From the NCBI GenBank assembly GCA_013151635.1, contig JAADHV010000100.1:1-53113 (forward strand): 53,113 nucleotides of DNA, given 5' to 3'. This document shows positions 32,190-41,651 of this stretch, piece after piece. Each line of letters begins with the position of its first letter. Position 1 is the first letter of the stretch. The position numbers were made by a program, and so were the translations under genes. The notes below the pieces were generated by a model. It did not search any database and was not told the DNA's origin. It saw nothing but the letters and a program-made list of their open reading frames with translations. Source of the stretch: Deltaproteobacteria bacterium (GTDB lineage: Bacteria; Desulfobacterota; Desulfobacteria; Desulfobacterales; Desulfobacteraceae).

Positions 32190-33431
32190 ATGAACACCTG
32201 TTTAAAAACTACGCCTTTGAATGACTGGCATAAGGCTGCGGGAGCAAATATGGCTGACTTCGGAGGATTTGAGATGCCGTTATGGTATGAAACCGGGGTT
32301 AAAAATGAACACCTCTGGGTCTTAAAATCAGCAGGCATTTTTGATACCAGCCACATGGCCTGTATCAATATTAACGGGAAAGGCTCTTTTGGACTTATAA
32401 ATCATTGTTTTACAAGGGACATTACCACACTTGAAAAAAGCCGATGTGCATATGGTGCATTTTTAGATACAAACGGCCACTGCATTGATGATGCCATTGT
32501 TTACAAATTTTGGGATACTTGTTTTATGGTATGTGTGAATGCCGGAATGGGCGCAACTATTGCCCGGCACCTTGAAGCAAACGCTAAAGGCATGGATGTA
32601 ATAATTGAGGATTTATCTTTAAAAATTGCCAAGATGGATATACAGGGCATCAATTCTGCCAGGATTCTTTCTAAACTGGTCCAGAACCCCGGAAAGGTTT
32701 TTAATAAAATGCCCTATTTTTCATTTAAAGGCAATTTCAATGAATCAGAATCCCGGGTAAAACTTCTGGACGGAACGCCGGTATTATTGTCAAGGTCAGG
32801 TTATACCGGTGAATTCGGATTTGAGATTTTCCTCAACCCTGGTTCAATTGTAAAACTTTGGAAAGACATTTTATTGGCAGGAAAAGAATATGGAATTGCC
32901 GCCTGTGGTTTAGGTGCAAGGGATTCCTTAAGGGCCGGGGCATGTCTGCCCTTATCCCATCAGGACATTGGAGCATGGCAATTCATAAACCATCCGTGGG
33001 ATTTTGCACTTCCTTATAATAATGACAAAACATCTTTTACCAAGAATTTTATCGGGGCTGATTCACTTTTACCTGCCAGGGCTGATTCATTTACATATCC
33101 CTTTGCCGGTGACTCTTTAAGAAAGGTTTCTTCAACAGACAGCACCAAGGTGATAGATACAAATGGAGAACAGATAGGCAGAGTACTGACCTGCGCTACT
33201 GACATGGGTATCGGCTGGCATAAGGGAAATATTGTGAGCATATGCTCAGAAAATCTTCCCCGTGACTTTAAAATAAAAGGGATAAGTTGTGGTTTCATCA
33301 TGGTTACAAAAAAACTTGAGCCAGGCATGAAATTAAAACTTAAAGAAGGCAAAAGAACGATAACTGCGACCATTGTAACAGATATAAGACCTGACAGGAC
33401 TGCAAGAAAAAAACTTGATAATTTTATTTAA
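32190..33431 (+). CDS. gcvT: Glycine cleavage system T protein (aminomethyltransferase), divergent
   Basis: This 413-residue protein transfers the methylene group from the aminomethyl-lipoyl H protein to tetrahydrofolate, releasing ammonia. Recognised segments are ADFGGFEMPLWY, GIFDTSHM, the catalytic Asp region CIDDAIVYKF and YTGEFGFEIF. It is about 50 residues longer than typical GcvT and GLGARDSLRAGACLPL departs from the usual GLGARD-x-LR-x-EAGMPLYG, with Glu missing. The C-terminal barrel ends in a normal DIRPDRTARKKL-type tail. Its position directly before gcvH, gcvPA and gcvPB makes GcvT its role despite the divergence. Confidence 0.9.
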   Translation: MNTCLKTTPLNDWHKAAGANMADFGGFEMPLWYETGVKNEHLWVLKSAGIFDTSHMACININGKGSFGLINHCFTRDITTLEKSRCAYGAFLDTNGHCIDDAIVYKFWDTCFMVCVNAGMGATIARHLEANAKGMDVIIEDLSLKIAKMDIQGINSARILSKLVQNPGKVFNKMPYFSFKGNFNESESRVKLLDGTPVLLSRSGYTGEFGFEIFLNPGSIVKLWKDILLAGKEYGIAACGLGARDSLRAGACLPLSHQDIGAWQFINHPWDFALPYNNDKTSFTKNFIGADSLLPARADSFTYPFAGDSLRKVSSTDSTKVIDTNGEQIGRVLTCATDMGIGWHKGNIVSICSENLPRDFKIKGISCGFIMVTKKLEPGMKLKLKEGKRTITATIVTDIRPDRTARKKLDNFI

Positions 33432-33452
33432 CAATTATTATTGGAGGCTTTC

Positions 33453-33851
33453 ATGAAAGAAATTAGCGATCTAAACTTACCGGATGATATGAAATATACA
33501 AAAGACCATGAATGGGCCAGGCTTTCCGGTGACATTGTAACGGTTGGAATTAATGACTATGCCCAGGACCAGCTTGGAGAAGTTGTTTTTGTAGAACTTC
33601 CTGAAACCGGCGATACATTGTCAAAAGGAGATGAATTTGGAAGTGTGGAATCTGTAAAAGCAGTTTCGGAAATCTATATCCCGGTCTCAGGAGAGATTAT
33701 GGAAATCAATGAAGATCTTGAAGATGCACCTGAGCTTGTTAATGAATCATGTTATGAAAAAGGATGGCTCATCAAAGTAAAACCGGAAGATGTTTCCGAG
33801 CTGGATAACCTTATGGATAAAGCTGAATACCTTGATATGCTGAAAGGATAA
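33453..33851 (+). CDS. gcvH: Glycine cleavage system H protein
   Basis: This 132-residue carrier shuttles the lipoyl-bound aminomethyl group between P, T and L proteins. The lipoylation lysine is Lys69 in GSVESVKAVSEIY, and KYTKDHEWARL and DYAQDQLGEVVFVELP are canonical. The ATG at 33453 follows TTGGAGG; the upstream TTG is part of the ribosome site. The sequence matches a true GcvH, not the LbpA type of sulfur oxidisers, which keeps it with glycine metabolism. It is 5 bp upstream of gcvPA. Confidence 0.95.
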   Translation: MKEISDLNLPDDMKYTKDHEWARLSGDIVTVGINDYAQDQLGEVVFVELPETGDTLSKGDEFGSVESVKAVSEIYIPVSGEIMEINEDLEDAPELVNESCYEKGWLIKVKPEDVSELDNLMDKAEYLDMLKG

Positions 33852-33856
33852 AAGCC

Positions 33857-35191
33857 ATGCGCTATCTTCCCCATACCAAAGAAGATATCAAAACTATGCT
33901 CAAGATCACGGGGCAATCCAGCCTTGACAGCCTGTTTGAGTGCATACCCGAAGATCTTAAGACAAAACAAAGCATTGACATTCCCCAAAGCTTATCAGAA
34001 TGGGAACTCAATGCCCACATGGAAGAGCTTGCTTCTTCAAATATTGCCTGTAAAGACTACAAATGCTTTATTGGAGGCGGCAGCTATGATCACTTTATTC
34101 CCGCTATTATCCCTTATTTGATTTCAAGATCGGAATTCATGACTGCTTATACCCCCTACCAGCCGGAAGTCAGCCAGGGAACCTTACAGGGTATTTATGA
34201 ATTCCAGACCATGATAACAGAACTTTTAGGCATGGATGTTGCCACGGCATCCCATTATGATTGCGGGACCGCATTAGCAGAAGCCTGCCTTATTGCATTA
34301 AAAAAGAACAGGGAAAAAAATAAAATCGCGATTTCAGCCCTTGCACATCCGAGCCACAGGCAGATCGTTCAAACCTATATCCGTCCTACAGGATATGAAA
34401 TAATTGAAATCCCTTATACAAAAGAGGGTCTTACAGACATGAATGCCCTTGCAGGGATGGATGACCTTGCAGGAATTGCAGTTCAATCCCCGAATTTTTT
34501 CGGGAATATAGAAGATTTAAAAGCTGTAAAAGCTGTTGCAGACTCTAAAAAGGCTTTATTTATAACCTCTTTTACAGAGGCCATGTCTTATGGACTTTTA
34601 AAAAACCCGGGCCAGTTTGGTGCTGACCTTGTTGCAGGTGAAGGCCAGAGCCTTGGTATTGCCAAATCATTTGGCGGGCCTGGTTTGGGACTGCTTGCAG
34701 GAACTAAAAAACAAATGCGGAACCTTCCGGGACGGTTTATCGGGAAAACCCTGGATGCCAATGGTGATAACGGGTATGTATTGACCCTTGCCACAAGAGA
34801 ACAGCATATAAAAAGAGAAAAAGCCTCTTCCAATATCTGTTCCAATAACGGGCTCAACGCCATGACAGCTGCCATGTACCTTGCCACGGTCGGAAAAATC
34901 GGTATCAGGGAAATCGCACAGCAAAACCATGATAAAGCGGTTTACCTTAAGAAAAGTCTTGTAAATGCAGGTTTTGAACCCTGTTTTGATAAACCTTTTT
35001 TCAACGAGTTTGTCCTCAAACCACCAAAAGGGTTTGAGCAAAAAAGAGCAGCCTTGATCCAGGACAAATGCATCTTTGCCGGAATGGACCTTGAGCCTTT
35101 CTATCCTGAAATGAAGCAACACTATCTTTTCTGCTCAACAGAAACCGTTTCAAAAGATGATATTGATCAACTGGCAAAGGAGGTGCAATAA
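33857..35191 (+). CDS. gcvPA: Glycine dehydrogenase (decarboxylating) subunit 1
   Basis: This 444-residue protein is the N-terminal half of the two-subunit P protein. It shows RYLPHTKEDIKTML, GGGSYDHFIPAII, the YTPYQPEVSQGTLQGIYEFQ block, VAGEGQSLG and the C-terminal YFC-like segment (HYLFCSTETVS). PLP is bound by the partner subunit. The start follows AAGGA and the stop codon overlaps the gcvPB start (TAATG). Length is normal for the split-P type. Confidence 0.95.
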   Translation: MRYLPHTKEDIKTMLKITGQSSLDSLFECIPEDLKTKQSIDIPQSLSEWELNAHMEELASSNIACKDYKCFIGGGSYDHFIPAIIPYLISRSEFMTAYTPYQPEVSQGTLQGIYEFQTMITELLGMDVATASHYDCGTALAEACLIALKKNREKNKIAISALAHPSHRQIVQTYIRPTGYEIIEIPYTKEGLTDMNALAGMDDLAGIAVQSPNFFGNIEDLKAVKAVADSKKALFITSFTEAMSYGLLKNPGQFGADLVAGEGQSLGIAKSFGGPGLGLLAGTKKQMRNLPGRFIGKTLDANGDNGYVLTLATREQHIKREKASSNICSNNGLNAMTAAMYLATVGKIGIREIAQQNHDKAVYLKKSLVNAGFEPCFDKPFFNEFVLKPPKGFEQKRAALIQDKCIFAGMDLEPFYPEMKQHYLFCSTETVSKDDIDQLAKEVQ

Positions 35192-36648
35192 TGGATAACC
35201 AGCCTGGAGCAAGCGGCCTTATTTTCAACGAACCAAGTCTTTGGGAGAAAAGCCGCAAAGGACGATGCGCCATTTCCCTGCCAAAGGCGGATGTTGAAAG
35301 AGCAGAGCTTGACAAAGACCTTACAGGTGATGCACCGGAACTTCCCCAGCTTTCAGAGCTTGATGTGGTACGGCATTATACACGCCTTTCCCAATGGAAT
35401 TTCGGAGTTGATTCCGGCATGTACCCATTGGGTTCTTGCACCATGAAATATAATCCCAAAACCAATGAAGTGCAGGCTGCACTTAAGGGATTTGCCGGGG
35501 CCCACCCCTTTTCCGGTGATGAATTTTCTCAAGGGTCATTAAAGCTTATGTATAACCTTGAGCAATACCTGGCAAAGATAACAGGTTTTGATACGCTCAC
35601 ACTTCAACCGGCAGCGGGTGCCCACGGCGAACTTACCGGCATGCTCATGATCCATGCATATTTTGCAAAAAAAGGAAAGCAGCGTTCCAAAATTATCATA
35701 CCTGACACCGCACATGGCACCAATCCTGCGAGTGCAGCCCTTTGCGGCTATATCCCTGTCAATATCAAGTCAGGGGAAAAAGGGATTCTCGACCCTGAAA
35801 CAGTTGCAGCCGTCATGGATGAAGATACAGCAGGAATCATGGTGACCAATCCCAATACCCTGGGGCTTTTTGAATCCAACATCAGTAAAATTGCAGATAT
35901 TATACATTCAAAAGGAGGTCTTGTTTACGGCGACGGCGCTAACATGAATGCCATTATGGGCATTGTAAAGCCGGGAGAAATAGGTATTGATGTCCTCCAT
36001 CTAAACCTTCACAAGACTTTTTCAACCCCCCATGGCGGCGGCGGCCCAGGCTCCGGACCTGTTGCGGTTGGCAAAGCTCTTGAGCCTTTTTTGCCTGTCC
36101 CAAGGGTTGTAAAGGACCTGGATTCATATAAGCTTGTCAGTGACTATCCTGATACTATCGGCAAAATCCATACCTTTTACGGGCACTTCGGCATTATGGT
36201 CAGGGCCTATGCATATATTCTTTCAATGGGTGCCAAGGGACTTTTAGATTCAAGCAGGCTTGCCGTGCTTAGTGCCAATTATATCAAGGAAAGCCTGAAA
36301 GGCACGCTTAATCTTCCCTATGATATGCCGTGCATGCATGAATGTGTATTTAATGATGAGTTCCAAAGTAAAAACAACGTTACAACTGTAGATATGGCTA
36401 AAAGACTTCTGGATTACGGATTTCATCCGCCAACGATCTACTTTCCACTGGTTGTACACGGGGCATTTATGATAGAACCCACGGAAACAGAATCCAAAGA
36501 GGATATTGACCAGTTCATAGATGCTGTAAAAGCCATTGCCAGAGAAGCAGAAGAAGACCCTGAAAAACTCAGGAAAGCACCTTTTCTTACAAAAGTCACA
36601 AGGCTGGATGAAGTCACTGCTGCAAGAAAACCATGCCTTCGAGGGTAA
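35191..36648 (+). CDS. gcvPB: Glycine dehydrogenase (decarboxylating) subunit 2
   Basis: This 485-residue subunit carries PLP and decarboxylates glycine, loading the H protein. The PLP lysine is in LNLHKTFSTPHGGGGPG. Other conserved blocks are MYPLGSCTMKYNP, QPAAGAHGELTGMLMI, DTAHGTNPASAA and MIEPTETESKEDIDQF. Translational coupling with gcvPA (1-base overlap) ensures equal subunits. Its end overlaps the lipB start by 16 bp. Confidence 0.96.
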   Translation: MDNQPGASGLIFNEPSLWEKSRKGRCAISLPKADVERAELDKDLTGDAPELPQLSELDVVRHYTRLSQWNFGVDSGMYPLGSCTMKYNPKTNEVQAALKGFAGAHPFSGDEFSQGSLKLMYNLEQYLAKITGFDTLTLQPAAGAHGELTGMLMIHAYFAKKGKQRSKIIIPDTAHGTNPASAALCGYIPVNIKSGEKGILDPETVAAVMDEDTAGIMVTNPNTLGLFESNISKIADIIHSKGGLVYGDGANMNAIMGIVKPGEIGIDVLHLNLHKTFSTPHGGGGPGSGPVAVGKALEPFLPVPRVVKDLDSYKLVSDYPDTIGKIHTFYGHFGIMVRAYAYILSMGAKGLLDSSRLAVLSANYIKESLKGTLNLPYDMPCMHECVFNDEFQSKNNVTTVDMAKRLLDYGFHPPTIYFPLVVHGAFMIEPTETESKEDIDQFIDAVKAIAREAEEDPEKLRKAPFLTKVTRLDEVTAARKPCLRG

Positions 36649-37355
36649 ATCGACAAAAGCGCTCGGCTGTATTCATTGATCTTGGTCTTTTAGAATACAA
36701 AAGAGCGCTCGATCTCCAGGTAGAAACCTTACAGGCAAAAATCAATAAAAGTATTTTAGAAGACCGGGTTTTTTTTGTGGAGCACTTGCCTGTCTATACC
36801 CTTGGGAAAAGGGGCGGCAAAGAAAATCTAAGTGTTTCAAAAAAATTTTTAGATTCAAAAAATATCGATATTGTTCAAACGGATCGCGGCGGTAATATTA
36901 CTTATCACGGCCCGGGCCAGGCAGTTCTCTACCCCATTGTTGATCTTGAGAAAAATAAAATCAGGGTAAAGGATTTTGTCCATGGCTTGGAAGAGATCAT
37001 GAAACTAACTGCCATGGATTTTAACATTGATGCAGTGAGGAACCGGAGAAACCATGGCATCTGGGTTGAAAATTCAAAAATCGGCAGTGTGGGTATTTCA
37101 ATCAAAAGAGGAATATCCTTTCATGGCCTTGCCTTGAATATCAAACCTGATCTTGAGCCTTTTTCGTGGATAAACCCCTGCGGCCTTACCAATGTGTCAA
37201 TGACATCTGTTGAAAAGGAAATTCAAAAATCCCGTGATAAAAATAATGAATTCTTAAAATATGAATTATCAATGGACAAGATTAGAAATGCTTTTATTAA
37301 ACATTTTTCATCTGTGTTTAATTATTCCATTCAAATTGATAATAAGAGGTTATGA
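36633..37355 (+). CDS. lipB: Octanoyl-ACP:protein transferase LipB
   Basis: This 240-residue enzyme moves octanoate from ACP to the lysine of H protein and other lipoyl domains. Conserved blocks include RGGNITYHGPGQAVLYPIV, IGSVGISIKRGISFHGLALN with the catalytic Lys just before, and the Cys in WINPCGLTNVSMTS. The ATG lies inside gcvPB and has no strong ribosome site, so expression is probably coupled. Together with lipA it supplies lipoate to the cleavage complex encoded upstream. Confidence 0.95.
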   Translation: MPSRVNRQKRSAVFIDLGLLEYKRALDLQVETLQAKINKSILEDRVFFVEHLPVYTLGKRGGKENLSVSKKFLDSKNIDIVQTDRGGNITYHGPGQAVLYPIVDLEKNKIRVKDFVHGLEEIMKLTAMDFNIDAVRNRRNHGIWVENSKIGSVGISIKRGISFHGLALNIKPDLEPFSWINPCGLTNVSMTSVEKEIQKSRDKNNEFLKYELSMDKIRNAFIKHFSSVFNYSIQIDNKRL

Positions 37356-37365
37356 TTAAAGTACA

Positions 37366-38238
37366 GTGAAACTTAACAACAAAAGGAAAACCCAAAAACC
37401 GCCCTGGCTTAAAAAAGGCCTTCCTGAAGGCGGGGATTATCAACGGGTGAGAACCCTTCTTTCCAATGCCGGGCTGAATACTGTCTGCCAGGAAGCAAAC
37501 TGTCCCAATATGTTTGAATGTTTTTCCAAAAACACATCCACCTTTATGATTCTAGGTTCTAATTGCACCAGAAACTGCAGGTTCTGTAACATCACCTGCG
37601 AAACTCCTTTACCTGTAGATCCGGAAGAACCCATGAAGGTCGCCAGGGCAGCCCTTGATTTAAAATTAAAATATGTTGTTGTGACATCTGTTACAAGAGA
37701 TGATCTTGAAGACGGCGGTGCGTCCCATTTTGCAAAAACCATTAAAGCCATTAAGCTGACCTTGCCTTTTGATCCGAAAATCGAGGTCTTGATTCCTGAT
37801 TTCAAAGGCAATGCCAAAGCGTTAAAAACAGTTGTACATGCAAAACCAGATGTATTGAACCACAATATTGAGACGGTCCCGTCGCTCTATCCTGCAGCAA
37901 GACCGGAAGCTGACTACCGGCAATCCCTTGATCTTTTGCAAAATGTTAAAGATATTGACCCATTAATGAAGGTCAAGTCAGGGATAATGGTGGGATTAGG
38001 TGAATCTTCAGAAGAGCTTGAACTGACCATGGCTGATCTTTTTCATCACGGCTGTGATATCCTGACACTTGGCCAATATCTTCAACCCGCAAGGAAGCAT
38101 CTTAAAGTTCAAAAATATTATTCACCTGACGAATTCAAGAAGCTTTACAACAAAGCAAAATTAATCGGGTTTAAAAAAGTTGCTGCCGGCCCCTTTGTCA
38201 GAAGTTCCTATAATGCCAAGGATTTAATTAATTTTTAA
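37366..38238 (+). CDS. lipA: Lipoyl synthase LipA
   Basis: This 290-residue radical SAM enzyme inserts two sulfurs into the octanoyl chain. The auxiliary cluster motif CQEANCPNMFEC and the radical SAM motif CTRNCRFC are both seen. So are VVVTSVTRDDLEDGG, HNIETVPSLYPAARP, GLGES and the C-terminal FVRSSYNA. GTG at 37366 is the start; the only nearby ATG opens a 5-codon frame. The auxiliary cluster is normally the sulfur donor. Its stop overlaps the convergent pyk by 4 bp. Confidence 0.96.
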   Translation: MKLNNKRKTQKPPWLKKGLPEGGDYQRVRTLLSNAGLNTVCQEANCPNMFECFSKNTSTFMILGSNCTRNCRFCNITCETPLPVDPEEPMKVARAALDLKLKYVVVTSVTRDDLEDGGASHFAKTIKAIKLTLPFDPKIEVLIPDFKGNAKALKTVVHAKPDVLNHNIETVPSLYPAARPEADYRQSLDLLQNVKDIDPLMKVKSGIMVGLGESSEELELTMADLFHHGCDILTLGQYLQPARKHLKVQKYYSPDEFKKLYNKAKLIGFKKVAAGPFVRSSYNAKDLINF

Positions 38239-39650
38239 CTGCATTTTTCTTTAAAGTTTTCCGCCGTGCTGATTTCTATGAAAGATGCACCCATCTTAGT
38301 GCCGAAGCTGCCTGCAAGAACTATAATCAAGGTGTCATTTTCAAACTGCTTGTCCTCCAGCAGCCGGCATATGGACTTTTTTAAGGGTATGGTACTTGTT
38401 ACATCCATTGGAATATAATCCGGGAATACTCCAAATGACAGGGATAATTGCCGCATCACGCGTTCATCATATATCTGGGCATAGATGGGACTGTCCCCTC
38501 TGTAAGCTGCAAGGGCGCGAATTGATTTGCCGGTTAAAGAATCTGCCACAATGGCTTTTGTATTCAGCCTTAAAGAGGCTTTAACAGCAGCTTTTGCAAG
38601 GTAGGCTGTTATTTTGTTCTCAAGGGTATAAGGTACATTAATAAAACTGCTCTTTTTATTCTCAACTTCCTGTGCAATTTTTGCCATTGTCCTGACAGCC
38701 ACCTCGGGATATTTTCCATTGGCTGTTTCCCCGGAAAGCATGAGTGCGTCTGTGTGGTCAAGGCAGGCATTGGCTACATCCGACACCTCTGCCCTTGTGG
38801 GTCTTGGTGATTCAATCATGGAATGCAGCATCTGGGTTGCAACAATCACGGGTCTTCTTTTTTCAATGCATGTTTTGACGATATGTTTTTGAATCAAAGG
38901 GATTTGCTCTGTTGGAATTTCAACAGCAAGGTCACCCCTTGCAATCATCACACCATAGGCATGGTCGAGGATCTCAAAAAGGTTTTCAACTCCTTGTGAA
39001 TTTTCAATTTTTGCTATAATTTTTATGGGGGATTCTTTTTCATCAAGGATCTTCTGAACAGCTATGACATCTTTTTGGTTTCTCACAAAAGAATGGGCTA
39101 TAAAATCAAGATTATTATCCGCAGCAAACCTGATAAAACCCTTGTCCTTTTCACTTAAGGCCGGAAGTGTTACATGCACAGAAGGGATATTAATGCTTTT
39201 CCTGGCATTTATAATCCCGTCATTTTCCACATGGCAGCTTAAATAGTCATCATCCTTATCCATGACGGCAAGGGCGATGCATCCGTCATCTATCAATATG
39301 GAGCTTCCAACAGGGACATCTTTTACAAAATGCTCATATGAAACACAGATGACATCACCTTTGGATCTCCCTCCTGGTACGCCCTTGATTCTTATAATAT
39401 CACCATATTTTACCGCCAGGGGTTTTTCATTATCACAGGTTCTTATTTCAGGGCCTTTTGTATCAAGGAGAATCCCAATTTTATCAGACACCGTTCTTGT
39501 ATTTTCAATTACCTTTAAGGCATCATCATGGGTCATATGGGCCGTGTTCAAACGGACAACATTCATGCCCGCATCATATAACCTTCCAATAAATCCAGGT
39601 GAACAATTCAAACTAGAAATAGTGGCGATAATTTTTGTTTTCCTCGGCAT
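38235..39650 (-). CDS. pyk: Pyruvate kinase
   Basis: This 471-residue glycolytic enzyme transfers phosphate from phosphoenolpyruvate to ADP. Recognised parts are KIIATISS, MNVVRLNTAHM, LDTKGPEIR, the metal/substrate loop KIENSQGVENL, ARGDLAVEIP, the RPTRAEVSDVANA motif and a C-terminal allosteric domain. The ATG at 39650 follows AAGGAG; an earlier Met 21 codons upstream lies in holA and is rejected. The gene begins inside the 3' end of holA (38-bp overlap), at the end of the housekeeping operon. AHM replaces the more usual SHG after NT. Confidence 0.94.
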   Translation of the reverse strand: MPRKTKIIATISSLNCSPGFIGRLYDAGMNVVRLNTAHMTHDDALKVIENTRTVSDKIGILLDTKGPEIRTCDNEKPLAVKYGDIIRIKGVPGGRSKGDVICVSYEHFVKDVPVGSSILIDDGCIALAVMDKDDDYLSCHVENDGIINARKSINIPSVHVTLPALSEKDKGFIRFAADNNLDFIAHSFVRNQKDVIAVQKILDEKESPIKIIAKIENSQGVENLFEILDHAYGVMIARGDLAVEIPTEQIPLIQKHIVKTCIEKRRPVIVATQMLHSMIESPRPTRAEVSDVANACLDHTDALMLSGETANGKYPEVAVRTMAKIAQEVENKKSSFINVPYTLENKITAYLAKAAVKASLRLNTKAIVADSLTGKSIRALAAYRGDSPIYAQIYDERVMRQLSLSFGVFPDYIPMDVTSTIPLKKSICRLLEDKQFENDTLIIVLAGSFGTKMGASFIEISTAENFKEKCS

Positions 39651-40890
39651 AAACAAACTCTCCTTTACTGCATATATTGATAATAAAGTTTTCGATCTGT
39701 GTTTTTGCATCAAAAGATGAAGACTTCAACCGGTAATCCATATCACTTAAAAATATTAATGCATGATTCAGCTCATTTAATGAAAAATTTTCAGATTTTT
39801 GAAATATCTGGAACACAGGGTATGCGTTTTTAGGATTGGGTGCAAGGAAAAGGTCATTTGATTTTCCTTTTTTTTTCTTTGAGTCTTCCCCGGATAAATA
39901 TTCTTCCCGGCCGTTAATAAATGCTTTTAAATTTTCATCGTGAAGGATAATTTGCGGAAGCACAGCCTGCCTGAATGAATTAAAGTTTATCCTTTTCAAA
40001 TTCATGTTATTATTTTGAGAAAACTTTCTTGTAAAACATTTCACCAGGACCAGTTTCCGGATCAGATTTTCAAATGATTTTAATATCTGCAGGGGATGGA
40101 ATCCGTCTTTTAAAAGAGAATTTAAATAAAAAAGACAACTTTTTAAGTCTTTGGCCATAAAAGCATTGGTTAAATTAAATACAGGGTCTTTTTTATCCCT
40201 TTTTATTACGGCTTTTACATCTGCAATTGAAATTATCGTATTTTTCCCGGAATAGGCAACAAGCTTTGCAATATTTCTTGAAAAAAGCTCAGGATTAAAC
40301 CCGGTCAAGTCCACAAGCGCATGAAAGGCTTGACTGTCAATGCTTTTATTTGAGTTTGCCAGGAGCTTGCCTGCAATATCCTGCAATACCTTTCTTTGTT
40401 CATCCATGTCTTTTTTTCTTGCCCCGGTGGCAACAGAGCAATCAATGACAAGGCCTTGTTTCTCTATAGTCTTATATATCTTTTTTCTTTTATCGATCCC
40501 CGGTGTTGTAAGAATTAAAAAATGATCAGCCGGGATGCCTTTTTCAATAAAATCTGCCAGGTGTTCTATGTCGGATGAAGAAAAGTTTATATCAGAACTT
40601 GTTTTAGGCGTTTGAAACAGGGGAATATTTTTTACTGCCACAATTTTTCTGGGAAAAATAAATGAAAAGGTGGATACCTGCTCTATTATATCTCCTATTG
40701 AAACCAAACCGCCTTCAAGGGTTTCAAGGGTAAATTCTTTCCGGCTGTCTTGAAGCAGGAAAGAGGACAGGGACAAAAAGGCCTGTTTCACAAGATATGG
40801 CTCGCCGTAAATCAAAAACAGGTAAGGACAATCACCTTCCTTGACTGATCTAATAAATGAATCCAGTTTATTATGCAGGAGAAGAGCCAT
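39613..40890 (-). CDS. holA: DNA polymerase III delta subunit
   Basis: This 425-residue protein is the clamp-loader delta subunit, which opens the beta sliding clamp. The pattern FLIYGEPYLVKQAF near residue 25-40 and the AAA+-like three-domain layout fit HolA. The three-residue-rich LVKCFTR block in domain III and the C-terminal LLxxMDYRLKSSS also fit. It is about 80 residues longer than the E. coli protein, with a Lys-rich insert (EDSKKKKGKS) near residue 335. The start lies 20 bp within the 3' end of lgt and the 3' end overlaps pyk. No motif is lost. Confidence 0.88.
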   Translation of the reverse strand: MALLLHNKLDSFIRSVKEGDCPYLFLIYGEPYLVKQAFLSLSSFLLQDSRKEFTLETLEGGLVSIGDIIEQVSTFSFIFPRKIVAVKNIPLFQTPKTSSDINFSSSDIEHLADFIEKGIPADHFLILTTPGIDKRKKIYKTIEKQGLVIDCSVATGARKKDMDEQRKVLQDIAGKLLANSNKSIDSQAFHALVDLTGFNPELFSRNIAKLVAYSGKNTIISIADVKAVIKRDKKDPVFNLTNAFMAKDLKSCLFYLNSLLKDGFHPLQILKSFENLIRKLVLVKCFTRKFSQNNNMNLKRINFNSFRQAVLPQIILHDENLKAFINGREEYLSGEDSKKKKGKSNDLFLAPNPKNAYPVFQIFQKSENFSLNELNHALIFLSDMDYRLKSSSFDAKTQIENFIINICSKGEFVYAEENKNYRHYF

Positions 40891-41647
40891 TATAACGTCT
40901 TAAAAGTTTAATTAAAAAAATAAAGGCCACAAGGGAAATAACAAACCCGATGCCCTGTGACATGGATATAAAATCAAAAATAAAATTTCCTCTGGGATCA
41001 CCTCTGAAAAATTCAATAACAGACCTGAACAATGAATAGAGCATGACATAGATTAAAAATACCATTCCATTGAATTTTTTTCTTTTCTGCAGGTAAAGTA
41101 GAATAAAAAATAAAATAAGGTTGGAAAACACAGAATAAAGCTGGGTCGGGTGCAGGTAAACTCCCGTGGGTGCAAGACTATCCGGGTTTGTAAATTTAAT
41201 GGCAAAGGGCAGATCGCTCTCTTTTCCATAACAGCATCCGGCAAAAAAACAGCCGATTCTTCCCACGGCATGACCCAGAGCAATCCCGGGTGAAATAATA
41301 TCGGCAATTTTCCATATATTGAAATTTTTTATTTTAAGATAAACCGCTGTAGCAATAACCGAAGCTATGAATCCGCCAAAAAAGACAAGCCCCCCGTTCC
41401 AGATTTTAAATATATCCGGAAGATTGGTTTTAAAATCGCTAAAATTAATCAATACATATAAAAGCCTTGCTCCAAAAAGGGCAGATAAGAGGATAACTAA
41501 AAAAATGTCTGTAATTGCCGGACCCGGTATACCCTGTGGTCCGGCAATTTTTTGAGAGACCCTTAATGCGGTCATAAACCCAAGAGCTACAAAAAGGCCA
41601 TAGGTATAAAGATTAAATTTTCCTATATGAAAGAGGACAGGATACAT
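40871..41647 (-). CDS. lgt: Prolipoprotein diacylglyceryl transferase
   Basis: This 258-residue membrane enzyme attaches diacylglycerol to the lipobox cysteine of preprolipoproteins. Seven membrane segments are expected. The conserved GGLVFFGGFIASV, the Lgt signature GHAVGRIGCFFAGCCYG and HPTQLYSVFSN are all present. It stands 4 bp after lspA, so the lipoprotein maturation enzymes Lgt and LspA are co-expressed. The C terminus overlaps holA. Confidence 0.95.
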   Translation of the reverse strand: MYPVLFHIGKFNLYTYGLFVALGFMTALRVSQKIAGPQGIPGPAITDIFLVILLSALFGARLLYVLINFSDFKTNLPDIFKIWNGGLVFFGGFIASVIATAVYLKIKNFNIWKIADIISPGIALGHAVGRIGCFFAGCCYGKESDLPFAIKFTNPDSLAPTGVYLHPTQLYSVFSNLILFFILLYLQKRKKFNGMVFLIYVMLYSLFRSVIEFFRGDPRGNFIFDFISMSQGIGFVISLVAFIFLIKLLRRYNGSSPA

Positions 41648-41651
41648 ATGT

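Noticed and set aside
33453-33851. H protein as an LbpA-type lipoate-binding protein of the sHdr pathway
   Set aside because: It has the canonical GcvH sequence around Lys69 and is flanked by gcvT and gcvP genes.
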